Assembly: GCA_963697365.1 (NCBI GenBank)
Contig: CAVONT010000021.1
Coordinates: 186,001-250,000 of the forward strand
Length of the DNA stretch: 64,000 nt
Reading direction: 5' to 3'
Source: CAIXZV01 sp963697365
GTDB taxonomy: Bacteria > Chloroflexota > Limnocylindria > Limnocylindrales > CSP1-4
Shown: piece by piece, positions 32,950-42,260 of the stretch
Layout of the letters: each line of letters opens with the position of its first letter
How positions within the stretch are numbered: position 1 is the stretch's first letter
The notes under the pieces: generated by a model
Seen by the model: only the letters and a program-made list of their open reading frames with translations
Databases searched by the model: none
What the model was told of the DNA's origin: nothing
Made by a program: the position numbers and the translations under genes

Positions 32950-33646
32950 ATGCCGGCCCGCGGCACCCGGTGCGCGCCCGCGCCCGCGCGACAACCCGGC
33001 CCGCGCAACCGCCGCGCGACAACCCGAGACCGCGCTCTACGCGCCGGTCAAGGCACTGCTCGAGGCGCAGGGCTACGAGGTGAAGGGCGAGATCCGCGGC
33101 TGTGATCTGGTTGGCGTGCGCGGCGACGAGCCGCCGGTCATCGTCGAGCTGAAGCGGACCTTCGGGCTCGGGCTCGTCTACCAGGCACTCGACCGGCTCG
33201 CGATGACCGACGCGGTGTACGTCGCCGTGGGTGCATGGCCTTCGCAGCAGGCGGAAGCGCGGCGCCTGTGCCGGCGCCTCGGACTGGGGCTCATCGTTGT
33301 AACAGGGCAGCATGCTGACGTGGTAGTGGACCCGCTTCCGTATCGGCCTCGCAGGGACCGGAAGCGGGCGACCCTGCTGCTTGGCGAGCATCGCCGACGG
33401 GCGGGCGATCCCACCGAGGGCGGTTCCACGCGACGGCCGATCATGACTGCCTATCGGCAGGAGGCGATCCGGATCGCCCGGGTGCTGGCCGGCGCCGGGG
33501 CGTCACGCGTGCGTGACCTGCGGGCGGCCGCCGATGCCCCGAACGCGGGTCGGATCCTGCGCGACGACGTCTATGGGTGGTTCGAGCGTCTCGAACGGGG
33601 CGTCTACGCGCTCACGGCGAAGGGATGGGCCTCGCTCGAGGAGTGA
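32950..33646 (+). CDS. DUF2161, PD-(D/E)XK-like putative nuclease, one frameshift
   Basis: The start ATG has GGAGG 10 nt upstream inside the previous gene's end. After MPARGTRCAPAPARQP the frame breaks near 33005, within a duplicated GCGCGACAACCCG. It continues ARQPETALYAPVKALLEAQG and YEVKGEIRGCDLVGVRGDEP, then VIVELKRTFGLGLVYQALDR. The order E...CD...ExK is the PD-(D/E)XK catalytic pattern. A C-terminal winged-helix-like part (IRIARVLAGAGASRVRDLRA) follows. DUF2161 members are putative nucleases; no restriction partner is nearby. Confidence 0.82.
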
Positions 33647-33651
33647 TGGCC

Positions 33652-34785
33652 TCAGGGCTGGAGGTCGACCCGGATGATCGCATCCGACCGGTACTGGTCG
33701 ATGACGGTCGGATTGGGACCCCAGCCGGGAGCGGAGCACCGCTTGAGGCGGATGCACGGTGTGGCCGTCCGTTCGAAGCGGACGAGGAACGGGCCCTCGA
33801 TCAGCGTGGAGGTGCCAGGTGATGGCGCGGGGTCGATGACGGTGACCGCACCCCAGCCGCCATCCGGTCCTGAGCCGGGGATCGTGTCGGTCAGGATCGG
33901 CCCGAGCCCGTCGCAAGGTTCGGTGGCGCCCCTGCAGCCATCGACGAGATAGCCGTCCACGGGCAGGATGTCGAATGGGCTCGACGCGTTGGGGTAGCCG
34001 CGCGGATCCTCCAGTGCGACCTGCACCGACACGGGGTTGTGGAGGACGCCCGCGAGGTAGCCGAGCAGCTCGAGGCGGCCACCGCCGGGCCGGACGAGGA
34101 ACGGACCGTCCCACCAGTCGTACACGCCCGGGATCGGCGTGCTCGCCGGGTAGCAACCGTAACGGAGGCAACCGGCAAGGCTGCTCGGGTCAGGCGACAG
34201 CGGCTGGCCCGTCCAGTCCACGGGGATGTCCTCCAGCCCCGCAAACCAGAACGGGTCGCACCGCGGCTCCGTGCAGGCGATGTTCCCGCCGTTGAGCGCC
34301 CCATTCACGAGCACGATCTGCCCGTCGAGTGAGCCGTCGGCCACGGCAAGCGCGAACCCCGCCCCTTCGATCACCAGCACTGTCTGTCCCGGCTCCTCCG
34401 ATACCGCTGCCGATACCGCTGGCGACGGCACTGGGGAAGTCGGCGTGCTCGGAGGCGCCGCAGTCGCACCCGGGTCCGAGGTCGGACGTCCGCCCAGCAC
34501 GGCGATGACCAACACCGCCGCCGCGATCGCCACGGCCCATCCGGTCCAGCCGCTCATTGCTCCGGCGCGGTCGCCGATCGGCAGGAAGCCCAGGATCCCG
34601 CCCGGCCGTCGCTCGTGCAGGTCGGCGCGGACGCGCGACCGGACGGTGTCGGCCGCACCTGCTGGCACGCGGCCGGCGCGGGCCTGGAGCATCGCACCCA
34701 GGGCATCGTCCGAGACGGCGAATTGCTCGCCATCGGGCGTGATGGGCTCGCCGCTAGGCGAGATGCGAGCGTCGCCGGACGTCAT
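33652..34785 (-). CDS. Membrane-anchored extracytoplasmic protein paired with an ECF sigma factor
   Basis: 377 aa: a cytosolic N-terminus (~75 residues, SDDALGAMLQARAGRVPAGA then ADTVRSRVRADLHE), one helix (GWTGWAVAIAAAVLVIAVLG), a Pro/Ser/Thr-rich linker and a ~260-residue outer domain with several Cys (CTEPRCDPFW, GCLRYGCYPAS). Its ATG overlaps the sigma factor stop by 4 bp. The layout suits an anti-sigma factor or sensor, but the N-terminus lacks a zinc anti-sigma HxxxCxxC motif. Ligand unknown. Confidence 0.7.
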   Translation of the reverse strand: MTSGDARISPSGEPITPDGEQFAVSDDALGAMLQARAGRVPAGAADTVRSRVRADLHERRPGGILGFLPIGDRAGAMSGWTGWAVAIAAAVLVIAVLGGRPTSDPGATAAPPSTPTSPVPSPAVSAAVSEEPGQTVLVIEGAGFALAVADGSLDGQIVLVNGALNGGNIACTEPRCDPFWFAGLEDIPVDWTGQPLSPDPSSLAGCLRYGCYPASTPIPGVYDWWDGPFLVRPGGGRLELLGYLAGVLHNPVSVQVALEDPRGYPNASSPFDILPVDGYLVDGCRGATEPCDGLGPILTDTIPGSGPDGGWGAVTVIDPAPSPGTSTLIEGPFLVRFERTATPCIRLKRCSAPGWGPNPTVIDQYRSDAIIRVDLQP

Positions 34786-35342
34786 CGGCCGCCCTCCTGC
34801 TCCAGCGCCCGGTCGAGCGACCGGCGTGCGGCGAACAGGCGGGACTTCGCCGTCCCGACAGGCACCTTGAGTAGGGTCGCGATCTCGACCAGCGGTCGCC
34901 CGTCGAGGTGGTGGAGGACCAGGATTGTCCGCTCCTCGACGGTCAGGCGATCGAACGCGCGCTCCAGGGCGTCGCGCTGCCCGATGCCGGTCAAGCGGTC
35001 GTCGAGGGAGGAGGGCTCGAGGCTGGAGGCGGCGACCTGGTCGGCGGGGATCTCGCGCACTCGCCCGCGGACGACGCGGCGCAGCCCGCGCCTGCAGCGG
35101 TTGACCAGGATGCGCGTCAGCCAGGCGTCGAAGGCGGCGGGGTCCCGCAGGGAGGCCAGCTCCCGCCACGCGATCAGGAGCGTGTCCTGGACGGCGTCGA
35201 GCGCCTCGTCCTCCCGCCCCAGGATCGCCATCGCGGTGCGTGTCATCGGTCCGACCCGAGCCTCCACGAGGGCCTCGAATGCGGCGGCATCACCCTTCCG
35301 GGCCCGTCCGATCTGTGTCGGGTCCACTGGCGCCGCCATCAA
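34782..35342 (-). CDS. ECF-type RNA polymerase sigma factor
   Basis: 186 aa. Region 2: DAAAFEALVEARVGPMTRTA then MAILGREDEALDAVQDTLLI and AWRELASLRDPAAFDAWLTR. Region 4: ALERAFDRLTVEERTILVLH then HLDGRPLVEIATLLKVPVGT and AKSRLFAARRSL, a helix-turn-helix. Two adjacent ATGs (35342, 35339) are possible starts. Translationally coupled to the membrane protein that follows, which is probably its regulator. Target promoters cannot be told from sequence. Confidence 0.92.
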   Translation of the reverse strand: MMAAPVDPTQIGRARKGDAAAFEALVEARVGPMTRTAMAILGREDEALDAVQDTLLIAWRELASLRDPAAFDAWLTRILVNRCRRGLRRVVRGRVREIPADQVAASSLEPSSLDDRLTGIGQRDALERAFDRLTVEERTILVLHHLDGRPLVEIATLLKVPVGTAKSRLFAARRSLDRALEQEGGR

Positions 35343-35424
35343 CCCTCCTGCCTTGAAGGAGTCACGCGGCGTGGCCGGGGTTCACGCAGGATTCGGCGTC
35401 GGCATCCACGAGCGGCAGCAGGCC

Positions 35425-36285
35425 TCAGAGCATGCCGGGGTTCGGCAGGAGGCGGAGCGGGTCCACCAGCGTCGGGTCAGACGCGAGGAACTGGTCGTGG
35501 TCCACCACCTTGAACCCGGCGTCGATGAGGACCGGCAGCAGCGGCGACGGACCGAACACCGTGGCCTGGACCGGGCCGCCGCGCGCTGCTCGGGCGATGG
35601 CGGCCACCGCGACAGGGACCGGATCGGCGTCGGGGGCGATGACCAGGCGGTCGAGCGCGCGCGCCGTCGTCGCCTGCTTGGCGCGGGCAATCCCCGCACC
35701 CACGGGCACGCCGGCCGCCTCCACGACGAAGGTGTCGGCCGCTGCCATCGACCCCCAGAACGGCCAGTCGACCGACCGGTCGGCGCCGGTCCAGGCACGT
35801 TCGAACTCCGTGCACTCGGCCGCCTCCGCGCGCCTGACGTGGAGCGGCGAGAGGTGGTCGGGCAGACGAGTTGGCATGCCCTCGAGGTACAGGTTGATCC
35901 ACAGGGGTGTCATGCCTGACCGGACGTAGAGCGGCAGCGCGCGCGGGTCGTCCGAGGAGAGGGCGGCCCGGACCGGCGCGTCCCCGAAGAGCTCGTCGAG
36001 CAGCGGTCCGCCGATCCCGTGCCCCAGGCGCTCCGGCACCACGAACAGGTCGCACAGCATCCGCGTCCGGCCGGTGTCCAGGACGGCCCCGAAGGCGATG
36101 ACGGACACCGCCTCCTCCACGACGAGGACGCGATGACGGCTGACCAGGTGGTCGAGGTAGGGGCCGGTGACGTCCGCTCCGTTGGGCACGACCGGACCGT
36201 CGCCGCCGTGCGCTCTGAGGATCGCGCGCATCGCCGGTATGTCAGACCGGGTGGCCCGCCGGGTGGTCCGCGCCGCGCCGCCCAT
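35425..36285 (-). CDS. GNAT-family N-acetyltransferase
   Basis: 286 aa. The N-terminal domain has TRSDIPAMRAILRAHGGDG, then RMLCDLFVVPERLGHGIGGP with a variant of the acetyl-CoA loop (R/Q-x-x-G-x-G/A). The second half repeats the fold more weakly. I start at ATG 36285 (AGGG 5-6 nt upstream), 8 bp after the P1 peptidase stop; an earlier in-frame ATG (36321) overlaps that gene. Substrate unknown. Confidence 0.75.
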   Translation of the reverse strand: MGGAARTTRRATRSDIPAMRAILRAHGGDGPVVPNGADVTGPYLDHLVSRHRVLVVEEAVSVIAFGAVLDTGRTRMLCDLFVVPERLGHGIGGPLLDELFGDAPVRAALSSDDPRALPLYVRSGMTPLWINLYLEGMPTRLPDHLSPLHVRRAEAAECTEFERAWTGADRSVDWPFWGSMAAADTFVVEAAGVPVGAGIARAKQATTARALDRLVIAPDADPVPVAVAAIARAARGGPVQATVFGPSPLLPVLIDAGFKVVDHDQFLASDPTLVDPLRLLPNPGML

Positions 36286-36292
36286 GGCGGCC

Positions 36293-37483
36293 CTACGCCT
36301 GCGACCGGGCCGGTCGCCCATATCTGGCCATGATCGAGAGCAGCCGGCCGTGATCCAGTTCATGCGCGGTGATTCCGTCGCGCCCGGTCATCGTTCGTCC
36401 TGCCAGCAGCGCGTTCACGATCGCGGCCTCGGTGGCCTCGACGGTCGCCTGGAACAGCGGGGAGAGCGCCTTGTCGGGGACGAACCGCGCATCCACCAGT
36501 GCCCGTGCGTCCTGCGTGGATGCCGACGCGCTGAGCCCCCGGTTGCCGGTGGAGAAGGCGATGAAGATGTCGCCCGACCCGTTCGACGCGATGGACCCCA
36601 TCCGGGCCAGGCCCAGTGAGACCCGCTGGGCGATCCGCTCGCACTGGTGCGGGAGGAGGGGCGCGTCGGTCGCGACGACCACGATGATGGAGCCCCCGTT
36701 GGGCCCGGTTCGCCCGCTCAGCCCGCTCAGCCCGCTCTGCCCGCTCAGCCCGCTCTGCCCGGACATGCTCTGCGAGGCGTCGGTGGCGCCCGGTCCGTCG
36801 ATCGCCTCCTCCTGGTCCCAAGGGCTGGGCACCTCGGCCTTGGGAATGTCCTCCCCGACGGGCACCCCGTCGATCCTGAGCAGCTCGCGGGATCCGTAGT
36901 TGGCCTGGACCAGGGCGCCCACCGTCCATCCGCCATCCGGATCGGGCAGGCGGCGTGATGCCGTGCCGATCCCGCCCTTGAACTCGTGGCAGATCATCCC
37001 GGTGCCGCCGCCGACGCTGCCCTCGGCGACGGGTCCGCGTGAAGCAGCCGCAAGTGCCGCATCCACGTGGGAGGGTTTCACGTGGAACCCGTTGATGTCG
37101 TTGAGGGCGCCGTCGTACGTCTCGCCCACGACGGGCAGCGACCAGAACACGCCCCTGCCGGCATGGGCACGCGCCGCATGGGCCACCAGCGCATCCCGCA
37201 CCACCCCCACCGAATGGGTGTTCGTGATGCCGATGACGCCGCCGAGCAGGCCGGACTCGCGGACCCACTCGAGTCCCGTGAGCTCGCCGTTGCCGTTGAG
37301 GCGGTGGGCACCGGCGAAGACCGGCTCCGTGAACACCGCGTCCTCGTGGGGGACGACGATCGTCACGCCGGTCCTGATCGGGCCCTGTCCGACGACGAGC
37401 GGACCGTCGCCCTCGATGAGCGTGGTGTGGCCGACGAGGACGCCAGGCACATCGGTGATCGCGTCGTGCTCCCCAGGCTCCAT
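36293..37483 (-). CDS. P1-family peptidase (DmpA/L-aminopeptidase type)
   Basis: 396-aa N-terminal-nucleophile hydrolase. AITDVPGVLVGHTTLIEGDG, GEITNTHS-like VIGITNTHSVGVVRDALVAH, VGGGTGMICHEFKGGIGTAS and IASNGSGDIFIAFSTGNRG are the family signatures; the NGS Ser is the expected autoprocessing nucleophile. A 45-bp insert of five 9-bp units encodes a GLSGQS-type run at ~residues 240-258, just before GGSIIVVVATDAPLLPHQCE. No signal peptide, so probably cytosolic. A near-parS palindrome (37073-37090) lies in the gene. Confidence 0.88.
   Translation of the reverse strand: MEPGEHDAITDVPGVLVGHTTLIEGDGPLVVGQGPIRTGVTIVVPHEDAVFTEPVFAGAHRLNGNGELTGLEWVRESGLLGGVIGITNTHSVGVVRDALVAHAARAHAGRGVFWSLPVVGETYDGALNDINGFHVKPSHVDAALAAASRGPVAEGSVGGGTGMICHEFKGGIGTASRRLPDPDGGWTVGALVQANYGSRELLRIDGVPVGEDIPKAEVPSPWDQEEAIDGPGATDASQSMSGQSGLSGQSGLSGLSGRTGPNGGSIIVVVATDAPLLPHQCERIAQRVSLGLARMGSIASNGSGDIFIAFSTGNRGLSASASTQDARALVDARFVPDKALSPLFQATVEATEAAIVNALLAGRTMTGRDGITAHELDHGRLLSIMARYGRPARSQA
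36712..36756. repeat. 9-bp tandem repeat (5 copies) inside the P1 peptidase gene
   Basis: GCCCGCTCA or GCCCGCTCT repeats five times without gaps. It keeps the frame and encodes Ser-Gly-Leu/Gln triplets. Confidence 0.9.
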
Positions 37484-37569
37484 GCAGGCCGATCCGCAAG
37501 CCGAGCTCCCGAGCGCGCACTCGTTCCTCCTGCTGCACTTCGACGCAGGCCGCGAACCCGCGGCCCGCC

Positions 37570-37575
37570 TATCAT
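37570..37575 (+). promoter_or_regulatory. -10 box TATCAT, leaderless start of pabB
   Basis: TATCAT ends 6 nt before the GTG at 37582. Confidence 0.5.
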
Positions 37576-37581
37576 CGCCGG

Positions 37582-39091
37582 GTGGCCCCGACACCTGACG
37601 CCAGTCTCGCCCACCGACGCCCCGCGGCGCCAGTCGACCGTGTCGCCGCGCCCCGACTCGTCCGGCTGCCCCAGTTGGATGCGATCGCGCCGATGGACGC
37701 GGCCGAGGCCTTCCGCGACCTGCCGGGCATCGCCCTGCTCGAGAGCGCGCGGCCCGGGCGCACCGGCCGCTGGAGCTTCCTGACCGCCGACCCGGTCGCG
37801 GTGCTCGAGGCGCCATCCGAGGGCCCCGATCCGTTCGCCGAGGCACGCCTGCTGCTGGGCAGGCTGGCCGTCGGTGCAGCCGGCGATGGCCCGGCACGAG
37901 ATCAAGGTCCCGCGACGGCCCCGCCGTTCGCCGGCGGCCTCGTCGGCTACCTCGCCTACGATCTCGGCCGACGCCTCGAGGTGCTGCCGTCCATTGCCCG
38001 CGTCGACCAGCACCTCCCCGTGCTGCGCCTCGCGCTTCACGACTGGGCGGTCGCCTGGGACCGGCGCACGGCGACCGCATGGCTCGCGGTCCGCACGCTC
38101 GACGGGGATGTCGCGGGTGCCCGCCGGCGGGAGGCGTCCATCGAGGCCCGTGTCCGCGGCTACCTCGACGGCCGGCTGCCCGATCCCAGCGCCCGTGCCC
38201 CGCTACGCCGATCCGCGTCGAGGGCGTGGTCCCGACCGCCTTCGTGTCGGCAACGCCCGGGCCGCCTGGATGGACGGCGTGCAGGCCGTGCGCGCCGCCA
38301 TCGGCCGGGGCGAGATCTACCAGGCGAACCTCACGCGGCGGCTGGCGGCCCCGTACCGCGGGGACCCGTGGCACATCTTCCGCCGCCTCCGCACCGGCGA
38401 TCCTGCCCTGTTCGCCGCCTACCTGGACATCGGGCCGTCCCCCGCCACGGGCGCCCCCCGGGCGCTGCTCTCCGCCTCGCCCGAGCCGTTCCTGTCCGTC
38501 GATGCCGACGGCGACGTCTCCACGGATCCCATCAAGGGCACCCGGCCCCGCGGCCGAACCGCCGCTCAGGACCGTGCGCTCCTGCGCGAGCTGCTCGCCT
38601 CGCGCAAGGACCAGGCCGAGAACGTGATGATCGTGGACGTCCTGCGCAACGACCTCGGCCGCGTCTGCGAGCCGGGATCCGTCCGCGTCCCCCGCCTGCT
38701 CCGCCCCGAGCGGACCGCGACCGTCCAGCACCTGGTGACGACGGTGACCGGCCGCCTCGCGCCGGACCGCGACGCGTTCGACCTCCTGGCCGCCTCCTTC
38801 CCGGGTGGCTCGATCACGGGTGCCCCCAAGATCCGGGCGATGGAGATCATCGAGGGCCTGGAGCCCGTGCGACGCGGCCCGTACTGCGGGTCGATGCTGT
38901 GGCTGGGACCCGACGGGCGCCTGGGCTCGTCGATCCTCATCCGGACCTTCGTGGCCGATGGCGAGCGCCTCACCCTCCACGTCGGGGGTGGCATCACGTA
39001 CCGCAGCGACCCGGCTGCCGAGTGGGATGAGACGGTCGCCAAGGCCCGCGGGCCGCTGGGCTCGATCGGTGCGCGTGAGGTGGAGCGGTGA
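37582..39091 (+). CDS. pabB: Aminodeoxychorismate synthase component I (PabB), two frameshifts
   Basis: Makes 4-amino-4-deoxychorismate for folate. The N-terminal domain (LLESARPGRTGRWSFLTADP, FAGGLVGYLAYDLGRRLEVL) is in the first frame. The sequence then slips twice: TPIRVEGVVPTAFVS is read in a second frame after ~38205, and ARAAWMDGVQAVRAAIGRGE with IYQANLTRRL in a third after ~38250. The chorismate-binding domain follows intact: PIKGTRPRG, ENVMIVDVLRNDLGRVCEPG, FPGGSITGAPKIRAMEIIEG, GGGITYRSDPAAEWDETVAK. PIKGTRPR is PabB-like rather than TrpE. It ends overlapping pabC. Confidence 0.9.
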
Positions 39092-39993
39092 GCGGGCCCG
39101 GACCGGCCTTCGTGTGGGTGGACGGGCGGGTGGTCCCAGCCGCCGGTCCCCACCTGTCCGTCTTCGACCGGGGCTTCCAGCTTGGCGACGGCATCTTCGA
39201 GACCCTGCGGGCCAAGGCCGGCCGGCCGACCGAGCTCGTGGAGCACGTGGCCCGCCTGCGGCGATCGGCGGAAGGGCTCGGGATCGAGCTGCCCGACCAG
39301 GTGGAGGCGCACATCGGCATCGGCATCGTCGACCTGCTCGTCGCCGAGGGTCTCGACGGCCCCGACGGTGACGCGTCGGTCAGGATCACGGTGTCACGCG
39401 GCGCGTGGATGTCCCGCGGCCTGCTGCCCCCGCTGTCCGAGCACCTCACCCCCACGATCGTCATCCAGGCATGGCCCGTCACGCCCGCCCCTGCCGGCCA
39501 CCTGGAGCACGGGTTGTCGGTGGTCGCCTCGGCCATCCGCCGGGACCCGGGCAATCCGATCGTCTCGCTCAAGACGACCTCTCGCGCGGACTACGTCTAC
39601 GCCCGCCTCGAGGCCCGCCGCGCCGGAGCCGAGGACGCGGTGTTCCTGACGACGTCCGGCCACCTGTCGGAGGCGACGACCGCCAACATCTTCCTCGTGC
39701 GCCAGGCGCCGGACGGCATCATGGAGCTCGCGACGCCCTCGCTCGACTGCGCGATCCTGCCCGGCACGACACGATCGTGGCTGCTCCACTGGGCGGCATC
39801 AGCGGGTCTGCGTCCCTACGAGGGCTGGCTCACGCCCGACCTGCTGGCGGCGGCGTCCGAGGCGTTCATGTGCTCGTCGGTGGCCGGCATCCTGCCGATC
39901 ACGCGCTTCAACGGGCATCCGATCGGCGATGGGGTGCCGGGTCCTTGGACGCTTCGAGCCCGCGCCGACCGCGATGCGGTGTTCGGGGCGTAG
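39088..39993 (+). CDS. pabC: Aminodeoxychorismate lyase / class IV aminotransferase
   Basis: PLP enzyme releasing pyruvate and p-aminobenzoate. 301 aa. VFDRGFQLGDGIFETLRAKA is the family N-terminal signature, SLKTTSRADYVYARLEARRA contains the PLP Lys, and SEATTANIFLV is the conserved phosphate-side motif. The GTG overlaps the pabB stop (GTGA), so the two enzymes of pABA synthesis are coupled. Branched-chain aminotransferase activity is the alternative within this fold, but the context favours PabC. The glutaminase pabA is not here. Confidence 0.9.
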   Translation: MSGPGPAFVWVDGRVVPAAGPHLSVFDRGFQLGDGIFETLRAKAGRPTELVEHVARLRRSAEGLGIELPDQVEAHIGIGIVDLLVAEGLDGPDGDASVRITVSRGAWMSRGLLPPLSEHLTPTIVIQAWPVTPAPAGHLEHGLSVVASAIRRDPGNPIVSLKTTSRADYVYARLEARRAGAEDAVFLTTSGHLSEATTANIFLVRQAPDGIMELATPSLDCAILPGTTRSWLLHWAASAGLRPYEGWLTPDLLAAASEAFMCSSVAGILPITRFNGHPIGDGVPGPWTLRARADRDAVFGA

Positions 39994-40031
39994 CAGCCAC
40001 CCTGAGACCCGCCAGAGCGGCCGTGCGGCGC

Positions 40032-41042
40032 TCAGGCCCCCTCGAGGGCCAGCATCGCGAACGTGGCCAGCCAGTGCTCGCCCATGTAGTCGCCGGCCAC
40101 GTGGGGAAGGCTTGCGGCGAGGTGGGCTGCGGCGACGGCCTCGAACCGCTCGGCTCCTCGGGTCGCCCGGCTCGAGTGCACCCGCGATCTCCCGCCAGCA
40201 CCAGGCCCGCGACAGATTGAGACCGTCGAGGTGGGCGATCTTGCCGTCGCTCCGGTCCGAGAGCCGCGCCGGGACGAACAGCGTCGCCGGGTCGCCAGGA
40301 CTCCGCCCGCGGCAGGAACGTTGCGAACCACGCCCGGAACACGTCCGGCGCGATGAACCGCCGCATGCACACGGCCTCCACGAGCGTCGGCGAGAGGAAG
40401 TCGTCGCCGCTGGGCTCCCAGGCCTGCGCGTCGCGGTCCTCCCCGTACCAGGCGATCGCCCGCTCCCGCATCAGGGCGAAGAGGGCCGGGTGCCGCGCCT
40501 CGGCGTCGTCCGCGGCGAGCCGCAGGGCGAACGCCGTGTTGGTGTGCGCGCCGGCCCGCACCGGGTAGTCCGCCAGGGGCAGGAACGCCTCGAACCGCGC
40601 CGCGAATGCGTCGGCGAGCGGCCGGAGGGTGTCGGCTGCCCGGCGCGCCCCGCTGCCGGGAGCCCGGTCCAGCTCCGCCTGCAGCGCCAGCAGCCACGCC
40701 CACCCGTACGGTCGCTCGAAGCCCCTCGACTCCGGTCGGGCGAGGTAGGCGACCTCGGCGGCGACGCTCGTCCGGGGTGATCCGCTCCGCGAACAGCGCC
40801 TCGATCCGCGGCCCGGACGGGAGGTCGGGGAACCGGCGCAGCGCCCTGGTCAGCAGCCAGAAGCCATGCACGCAGGAGTGCCAGTCGAAGCTGCCGAAGA
40901 AGACCGGGTGGAGCGCACGCGGGCCGGCGACGTCCTCCGGCCCTGCCAGCACGTGGTCCAGCTTGTTGGGGTACTCGCGGCTCACGTGCGAGAGCGCGAG
41001 CGAGGCGAAGCCGTCGGCGAGGTCGCGGGTCAGCGTGGTCAT
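40032..41042 (-). CDS. DUF2891-family protein, three frameshifts
   Basis: Read across three frame corrections, the protein runs SHVSREYPNKLDHVLAGPED and FFGSFDWHSCVHGFWLLTRA, then (after ~40770) VAAEVAYLARPESRGFERPY and AGAHTNTAFALRLAADDAEA. After ~40300 come LSDRSDGKIAHLDGLNLSRA and WCWREIAGALEP, and after ~40150 AAAHLAASLPHVAGDYMGEH and WLATFAMLALEGA. The conserved His/Trp/Glu motifs suggest an alpha-toroid-like enzyme. DUF2891 has no established function known to me. All family motifs survive, so error rather than decay is likely. Confidence 0.82.
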   Translation of the reverse strand: MTTLTRDLADGFASLALSHVSREYPNKLDHVLAGPEDVAGPRALHPVFFGSFDWHSCVHGFWLLTRALRRFPDLPSGPRIEALFAERITPDERRRRGRLPRPTGVEGLRATVRVGVAAGAAGGAGPGSRQRGAPGSRHPPAARRRIRGAVRGVPAPGGLPGAGRRAHQHGVRPAARRGRRRGAAPGPLRPDAGAGDRLVRGGPRRAGLGAQRRRLPLADARGGRVHAAVHRAGRVPGVVRNVPAAGGVLATRRRCSSRRGSRTGATARSPTSTVSICRGPGAGGRSRVHSSRATRGAERFEAVAAAHLAASLPHVAGDYMGEHWLATFAMLALEGA

Positions 41043-41051
41043 GGGGACACC

Positions 41052-41648
41052 CTAGCCCTTCGGGACCGGCCGGGGTGAGATCGCCGCCACGCGCTCACCG
41101 GCGACCGATGCCTCCACGAGCGCGCCCAGACGCTTCGCCCGCGTGTCCGGGCCGCTTCGCCGACGAGATCCAGCCCGACGCGGGCGCCGGTAGGAGAGCG
41201 ACTGCGCCTCGAAGAAGGCGAGGCCGCCCGCCGCCTCGAGCGTGGCGCGAGCGTCGTCGTCGAGCCGCCCCTCCTGCTCGAAGGCGTAGACCGCCGTCCG
41301 GTCCTCCCGCCGGAGGGCGAACGCCGCCTCGCCGGCAGGCTGCATCCTGCCCTCGGCCCGCAGCGCCTCCACGCGGCCGACGTTGCGCAGGCTCCAGATC
41401 GAGGTCGGGCGGCGCGGCGTGATCCGGATGCAGGACCCGCCTTCGACCGAGTACCGGACGCCGTCGATCCAGCCGACGCACAGCACCTCGTCCACGACCT
41501 GCTCCCAGGTGACCGACGGGATGCCCGAGGCCTTCGGGCGCATGCCAACCCAGCAGCTCCGTGGCCGTGGCGTGGTGGTCGGCCAGCCATGCGCGCAGCT
41601 CCTCGGGGAGGCGAACCACGCGATGTCGTGGGGCTCGAGGCGGACCAT
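41052..41648 (-). CDS. YdeI/OmpD-associated family protein, several frameshifts
   Basis: Recognisable pieces in order: MVRLEPHDIAWF, then in another frame LPEELRAWLADHHATATELL, then KASGIPSVTWEQVVDEVLCV and GWIDGVRYSVEGGSCIRITP with RRPTSIWSLRNVGRVEALRA, then LAFFEAQSLSYRRP. After two more slips come ASGWISSAKRP and DTRAKRLGALVEASVAGERV. The family's W(Q/E)xxVDExLCxGWIDG motif is intact. YdeI-like proteins are linked to resistance to antimicrobial peptides in some bacteria; the biochemical role is unclear. Frame breaks lie near 41185-41150, 41540 and 41610. Confidence 0.8.
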   Translation of the reverse strand: MVRLEPHDIAWFASPRSCAHGWPTTTPRPRSCWVGMRPKASGIPSVTWEQVVDEVLCVGWIDGVRYSVEGGSCIRITPRRPTSIWSLRNVGRVEALRAEGRMQPAGEAAFALRREDRTAVYAFEQEGRLDDDARATLEAAGGLAFFEAQSLSYRRPRRAGSRRRSGPDTRAKRLGALVEASVAGERVAAISPRPVPKG

Positions 41649-41671
41649 GACCGAACACTACCCGCTCGGGC

Positions 41672-41677
41672 TAGACT
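41672..41677 (+). promoter_or_regulatory. -10 box TAGACT, leaderless start
   Basis: TAGACT ends 6 nt before the GTG at 41684. Confidence 0.55.
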
Positions 41678-41683
41678 CGGCCG

Positions 41684-42238
41684 GTGACCCGCGACGAACT
41701 CATCCTCCGGACCCGCCAGCTGATCGCCGAGGGCGAGCGCCTTGACGCGGACCCCTCGCTGACCGCGCTGCAGACCTGGCTCCAGCTGTCCGACGACCTG
41801 CTCGCGACGGCGTGGGGGATGATGGACCGCTACCACCTGGCCTGGCTGATGGTCGGCAAGCCGAAGGAGATCATCCGCGGACGGCCCATGACCCCCGACG
41901 AGGAGGCGGCCTACGTCCGCGAGGTCGCGGGGCAGAAGACGGCCGCGCTCCGGATGAGCCTCGATGCCGTCGAGCGCCAGCAGATGCCGTTCAAGGGCGA
42001 GACCGGCGGTGTCGGGGCGGGCCAGGGGATGGGCGAGGTGCCGTCGTCCCCGGAAGGTGATGCGACGCAGCCGGCGCCGGCCGCACCGGGCACACCGGCC
42101 GCACCGGGCACCTCGAAGCGCACGATCCCGCTGGACCCGGCGATGCAGGCCCGGCTCGACGAGGCCAGGCGCGCAGCGGAGGCCCACGCCGTCCACGACG
42201 ACCCGAAGCCGCCGAACCCGGAGCGCCTCCGCCGATAG
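41684..42238 (+). CDS. Hypothetical protein, helical with Pro/Ala-rich linker
   Basis: 184 aa. The N-terminal half is helical (RDELILRTRQLIAEGERLDA, LQTWLQLSDDLLATAWGMMD, RYHLAWLMVGKPKEIIRGRP). A Gly/Pro/Ala-rich linker with a repeated APGTPA leads to a final helix (AMQARLDEARRAAEAHAVHD). No signal or membrane segment. I recognise no family. It is probably monocistronic from the leaderless promoter and converges with a membrane protein gene. Confidence 0.65.
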   Translation: MTRDELILRTRQLIAEGERLDADPSLTALQTWLQLSDDLLATAWGMMDRYHLAWLMVGKPKEIIRGRPMTPDEEAAYVREVAGQKTAALRMSLDAVERQQMPFKGETGGVGAGQGMGEVPSSPEGDATQPAPAAPGTPAAPGTSKRTIPLDPAMQARLDEARRAAEAHAVHDDPKPPNPERLRR

Positions 42239-42260
42239 CGGTGCACTGTGAAGGAACGCC

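Noticed and set aside
32950..33646. DUF2161 gene as part of a restriction-modification or defence island
   Set aside because: No methylase, helicase or other defence gene lies within several kb; the neighbours are housekeeping-like or unknown.
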